The notes under the pieces are model-generated. The model worked only from the letters and a program-made list of their open reading frames with translations. It made no database searches and was not told where the DNA came from. From the NCBI RefSeq assembly GCF_016722925.1, contig NZ_JAEQNC010000005.1, positions 124,001 through 188,000 on the forward strand: a stretch of 64,000 nucleotides of DNA, in the 5' to 3' direction. Shown here in pieces: positions 61,354 through 64,000 of the stretch (positions are counted from its first letter, which is position 1; the number at the start of each line of letters is the position of its first letter). The DNA is from Phytoamicus setariae. Its GTDB lineage: Bacteria; Pseudomonadota; Alphaproteobacteria; Rhizobiales; Rhizobiaceae. Made by a program: the position numbers and the translations under genes.

Positions 61354-61824
61354 TTAGTTGTTGATGACGTGGGCTTCGATGGCTTTCGGAGCCTCAGCCT
61401 TGTCGGCGGCGGCAATCTCGATACGGCGCGGTTTCATCGCTTCGGGAATTTCGCGCACAAGGTCGACATGCAACAGGCCATTCTTCAGATGCGCGGCGCG
61501 TACCTCGACATGGTCTGCAAGCTGGAAACGGCGCTCGAAGGCGCGCTTGGCGATACCGCGGTAGAGCAGATCGCCGTTCTCGCTCTTTTCCTCAGCCCGT
61601 TCGCCTTTCACAGTCAGAAGGTGCTGGTCCAGTTCGATCGACAATTCGCCTTCGTGGAAGCCGGCCACCGCCATCGAAATCCGGTAAGCGTTTTCGCCTG
61701 TCTTCTCGATATTATAGGGCGGATAGGTCTGCTGCTCTGGCTGCGCAAGGCTGTCCAGCATGGTGAAAACGCGGTCGAAGCCGACGGTCGAACGATAGAG
61801 CGGGGAGAAATCGAAATGACGCAT
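61354..61824 (-). CDS. Small heat-shock protein, Hsp20/IbpA family
   Basis: 156-residue holdase chaperone. The ATG at 61824 has AGGAGG directly before; an upstream in-frame extension to 61935 is the leader RNA region, not protein. MRHFDFSPLYRSTVGFDRVFTMLDSL opens the N-terminal arm, followed by the alpha-crystallin domain (YNIEKTGENAYRISMAVAGFHEGELSIELDQHLLTVKGERAEEK, LLYRGIAKRAFERRFQLADHVEVRAAHLKNGLLHVDLVREIPE) and a C-terminal tail with IEIAAA. Regulation by a ROSE thermometer is likely (61825-61940). Confidence 0.94.
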   Translation of the reverse strand: MRHFDFSPLYRSTVGFDRVFTMLDSLAQPEQQTYPPYNIEKTGENAYRISMAVAGFHEGELSIELDQHLLTVKGERAEEKSENGDLLYRGIAKRAFERRFQLADHVEVRAAHLKNGLLHVDLVREIPEAMKPRRIEIAAADKAEAPKAIEAHVINN

Positions 61825-61940
61825 GGTGTCCTCCTTCAAGAGCAACGTTTGCGGTTGTTGTAAGAGCACGCCACCCTGTGTGCAGGCGCCGGCGTCTCCG
61901 TTGCGCAAGGCCCGTATTGGCACCTCGCATGGCAAAAGGT
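61825..61940 (-). ncRNA. Candidate ROSE-type RNA thermometer in the hsp20 leader
   Basis: The hsp20 leader ends with UUGCU (61845-61841), a five-base loop CUUGA, and the Shine-Dalgarno AGGA (in AAGGAGGA, 61836-61829). ROSE elements are defined by U(U/C)GCU pairing with AGGA, with the G of UUGCU bulged, blocking translation until heat melts it; this is the known rhizobial control of small heat-shock genes. The fold is read by eye. Further GC-rich hairpins (such as around 61870-61920) fit the multi-hairpin ROSE layout. Confidence 0.75.
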
Positions 61941-62240
61941 GGGAGATGCAAATCCGGCTTTCAAGAGTGCGGGGAACGAAAAAGAAAAATGAACGACGGA
62001 TGAACGAAGGGTTCGGCCCGCATTCAGCTACCCTCCGCTAGAGTTCAATCATAGGGAGCGCCCCTCCCGTGACTGGCGTGCAACGTCCCTTCCGCACCAG
62101 TCTTGCTATGCCGGAGCGTTTCATCCCCTGATACGTCTCCGGCTTCTTTTCCTGCAAACTGGCCTTGGCCCGCTGTCGCGAACGGCTCGAATCGTGCTAG
62201 GCAGCGCAGGTATCTCTTGTGCAGGATCCGGGCAGTTCTC
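61941..62240. other. Gap between hsp20 leader and alpha/beta hydrolase gene
   Basis: 300 bases. Holds the hsp20 promoter on the minus strand and the presumed hydrolase promoter on the plus strand. An in-frame extension of the hydrolase reaches back to 62103 but has no ATG or ribosome site; I see no separate gene. Confidence 0.4.
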
Positions 62241-63203
62241 TTGGACATACTCAACGCTTCGCCGGGCAACGCAGTACCGCCCAATCATTTCGCCGGCTAC
62301 TTCAAAACCTTCGACGGTCTTGAGTTGCGCTACGCCGTGTTTCGTTCGGGCTCCCGACTGCCGAAAGGCACTGTGGTGCTACTGCAGGGCCGCAATGAAT
62401 CGATCGAGAAATACTTCGAAACAATCCAGGACCTGAACGCGATGGGCCTGTGGGTCGCTACATTCGACTGGCGCGGCCAGGGTGGCTCACCGCGCCTCCT
62501 GAAGAATCGCAGTCGGGGCCATATCAGGCGCTTCTCCGACCTCGAACGCGATCTCGACGCATTTCTCGAGGCGATCGTGCTGCCCGACGCCAAGCTTCCG
62601 TTTTCTATCCTGGGTCATTCAATGGGCGCGCTCGTGGCGCTGAAAGCAGCCCCACGCCTTGCAAATCGAATAGAACGGATGGTTCTTTGCGCACCGTTCA
62701 TCGATGCCGCCGGGCTTCGCCTTCCAAGATGGCTCCTGAAATTTCTCGCCAACGCGGCGACGACATTCGGGTTCGGCTGGGTTCAATTCGGCCGCGACCG
62801 ACGGAACAAGCCCTTTTCAAGCAACAAGGTCACGTCTGATCCGGCGCGCTTTGAGCGCAACAGGCTGATCGTCAAAACCTGTCCCCAGCTTGGCATTGGT
62901 CCACCGACGGCGCGCTGGATCTCGACGATGATAGATACAATCGAAACCATCAACTCGATCGACTACCTCAAGCGGATCGAAGTCCCGAGCCTGGTGATCG
63001 CACCGTCAGCGGACAAGGTTGTCCCCTATCAGGGCCTGGAAGGGCTTTCGCGCAAGTTCCGCGCCAGCAAGTTAATTACGATCGCGGGCTCGGAACACGA
63101 GATCCTGCAGGAACGCGACATATTTCGCGGCCAGGCATTGGCCGCGATCGACGCCTTCATTCCGGGATCGGATGCCGATCCATCCATCTATACGGGCGCT
63201 TGA
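62241..63203 (+). CDS. Alpha/beta hydrolase (monoacylglycerol lipase/lysophospholipase-like)
   Basis: About 320 residues from an inferred TTG at 62241; no ATG is available near the homologous start, so the true start could differ (the frame reaches back to 62103). Catalytic serine in FSILGHSMGALVALKAAP, Asp in VIAPSADKVVPY, His in TIAGSEHEILQE. Typical of the family: GTVVLLQGRNESIEKYFETIQDLNAMGLWVATFDWRGQGGSPRLLKN. Predicted membrane or fatty-ester turnover; substrate unknown. Ends 5 bases before the convergent HisN-like gene. Confidence 0.85.
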   Translation: MDILNASPGNAVPPNHFAGYFKTFDGLELRYAVFRSGSRLPKGTVVLLQGRNESIEKYFETIQDLNAMGLWVATFDWRGQGGSPRLLKNRSRGHIRRFSDLERDLDAFLEAIVLPDAKLPFSILGHSMGALVALKAAPRLANRIERMVLCAPFIDAAGLRLPRWLLKFLANAATTFGFGWVQFGRDRRNKPFSSNKVTSDPARFERNRLIVKTCPQLGIGPPTARWISTMIDTIETINSIDYLKRIEVPSLVIAPSADKVVPYQGLEGLSRKFRASKLITIAGSEHEILQERDIFRGQALAAIDAFIPGSDADPSIYTGA

Positions 63204-63208
63204 CAGCC

Positions 63209-63982
63209 TCAGGAATTGAGGATTTCGAGAACCTCGGCATGAAGCTCCGGCGTGGCTGCGGCGATGATATAGCCACCCATTTCTGGGCGCGAGCCATCCC
63301 ATCCTGTCATCACGCCCCCAGCCTGTTCGACGATCGGAATGATGCCTCCGACGTCGTACGGCTTTAGGGAGTTCTCGACCACAAGATCCACGTGCCCGGC
63401 CGCCAGCAACGCGTAGGCATAACAATCCGTCCCATAACGGAAAAGCTTCGAACGCGATTCCACCGCCCGGTAGCGCCGGTCGTCCTCACCGAGGAAAAGG
63501 TGCGGCGAGGTCGTAAACATGATCGCACTGGATAGCGATGTGCAGCCGCTGGTTTTCAGCACCCGCTCGCCGCCCGGTCCCCGGTAGTGGGCGCGTTCGC
63601 CATCGGCAAAATAGCGCTCGCCTGTAAATGGCTGGTCGATCAGTCCCATACGCGCGCGTCCGTTCTGGTAGAGTCCGATCAGCGTGCCCCACACCGGGAC
63701 CCCCGAAATGAAAGCCCTTGTACCATCGATCGGATCGATAACCCAGACGAACTCACGGTCGAGCCCCGTGGAGCCATGCTCCTCACCAAGGATGCCGTGG
63801 TCGGGATAGCGGGCTTCGATCAGCGCCCGGATCGCCGTCTCGGCTGCCTGGTCGCCCTCGGTGACTGGATCGTAATATTGCCCGCCCTTATCCACGACTC
63901 TGAGGCCTGAGCGAAACCGGGGCAAGGTCTCGGCTTTGGCGGCCTCGGCCAAGCTATCGAAGAAGGCGCGATCTGGATGCAT
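63209..63982 (-). CDS. Inositol-monophosphatase-family phosphatase (HisN-like histidinol-phosphatase)
   Basis: 257 residues; GGAG eight bases before the ATG at 63982. Metal/phosphate motifs: DPVTEGDQAAETAIR, GILGEEHG, VWVIDPIDGTRAFISGVPVWGTLIGLY (the WxIDPIDGT box) and PYDVGGIIPIVEQAGGVMTGWDGS. This grouping fits the HisN subfamily that dephosphorylates L-histidinol phosphate, but plain IMPase-family phosphatase is the safer name. The gene ends at 63209, facing the hydrolase. Confidence 0.92.
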   Translation of the reverse strand: MHPDRAFFDSLAEAAKAETLPRFRSGLRVVDKGGQYYDPVTEGDQAAETAIRALIEARYPDHGILGEEHGSTGLDREFVWVIDPIDGTRAFISGVPVWGTLIGLYQNGRARMGLIDQPFTGERYFADGERAHYRGPGGERVLKTSGCTSLSSAIMFTTSPHLFLGEDDRRYRAVESRSKLFRYGTDCYAYALLAAGHVDLVVENSLKPYDVGGIIPIVEQAGGVMTGWDGSRPEMGGYIIAAATPELHAEVLEILNS

Positions 63983-64000
63983 GTGGGGTTCTCCGTCCGT

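Overview
The window is chromosomal DNA of an alphaproteobacterium of the order Rhizobiales, most likely close to the Phyllobacteriaceae (Mesorhizobium/Phyllobacterium type). Evidence: the tolQ-tolR-tolA-tolB-pal-cpoB-tilS-ftsH-glmM order, Omp25/31-type small porins, a potassium channel with the length and landmark residues of Mesorhizobium MlotiK1, a TAxx/TTAA-N7-TTAA type CtrA box before envelope genes, and rhizobial urease and hut gene sets. Base composition looks uniformly GC-rich except for AT-rich promoter regions in the sulfur cluster. I see no rRNA, tRNA, insertion sequence, phage gene or CRISPR array.

Layout. 1-830: 5' part of serC (leaves the window on the left). 1080-5891: envelope and accessory genes (two small porins, a DUF992 protein, a short RTX protein, a cyclic-nucleotide-gated K+ channel). 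6103-17847 (minus): tolQRAB-pal, a cofactor-free haloperoxidase-like hydrolase lodged between pal and cpoB, then cpoB-tilS-ftsH-glmM. 18191-19016: ArsR repressor plus AHSA1 protein. 19193-37980: a nitrogen-release superlocus. Urease genes ureD-A-B, two accessory genes, ureC and a urease-linked DUF2459 gene are followed by the complete five-step hut pathway (hutC-hutF divergent from hutI-H-G-U-D), then a glycosyltransferase, a solute-binding protein and a peroxiredoxin, and finally ureE-F-G. 37995-38790: three very small genes with strong Shine-Dalgarno sites. 38892-49819: a sulfonate/organosulfur scavenging island (ssuA-D-C-B, two paralogous FAD/NAD(P)-binding proteins, a flavin reductase, an Rrf2 regulator, an RBBP9-type hydrolase, an SfnB-like flavoenzyme). 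49866-63982: galU, a lytic transglycosylase, a DUF459 SGNH protein, gltD and gltB, a low-specificity threonine aldolase, an Hsp20 with a probable ROSE thermometer, an alpha/beta hydrolase and a HisN-like phosphatase.

How it fits together. Urease and Hut both release ammonium (and Hut glutamate), while GltBD assimilates it. The Tol-Pal genes, CpoB, the lytic transglycosylase and the porins serve the envelope. The most promising undescribed element is in the sulfur island: seven AT-rich sites share an 11-base left part (ATATWWTCTAT) and a 5-7-5 inverted repeat (TCTAT-N7-ATNGA). They lie before ssuA, between the first FAD gene and the flavin reductase, before the second FAD gene, twice between the hydrolase and the SfnB-like gene, before a 60-codon small gene, and in a gap near a small conserved gene. 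The only regulator encoded in the island is the Rrf2 protein at 45240-45701, which I propose, as inference, reads these sites.
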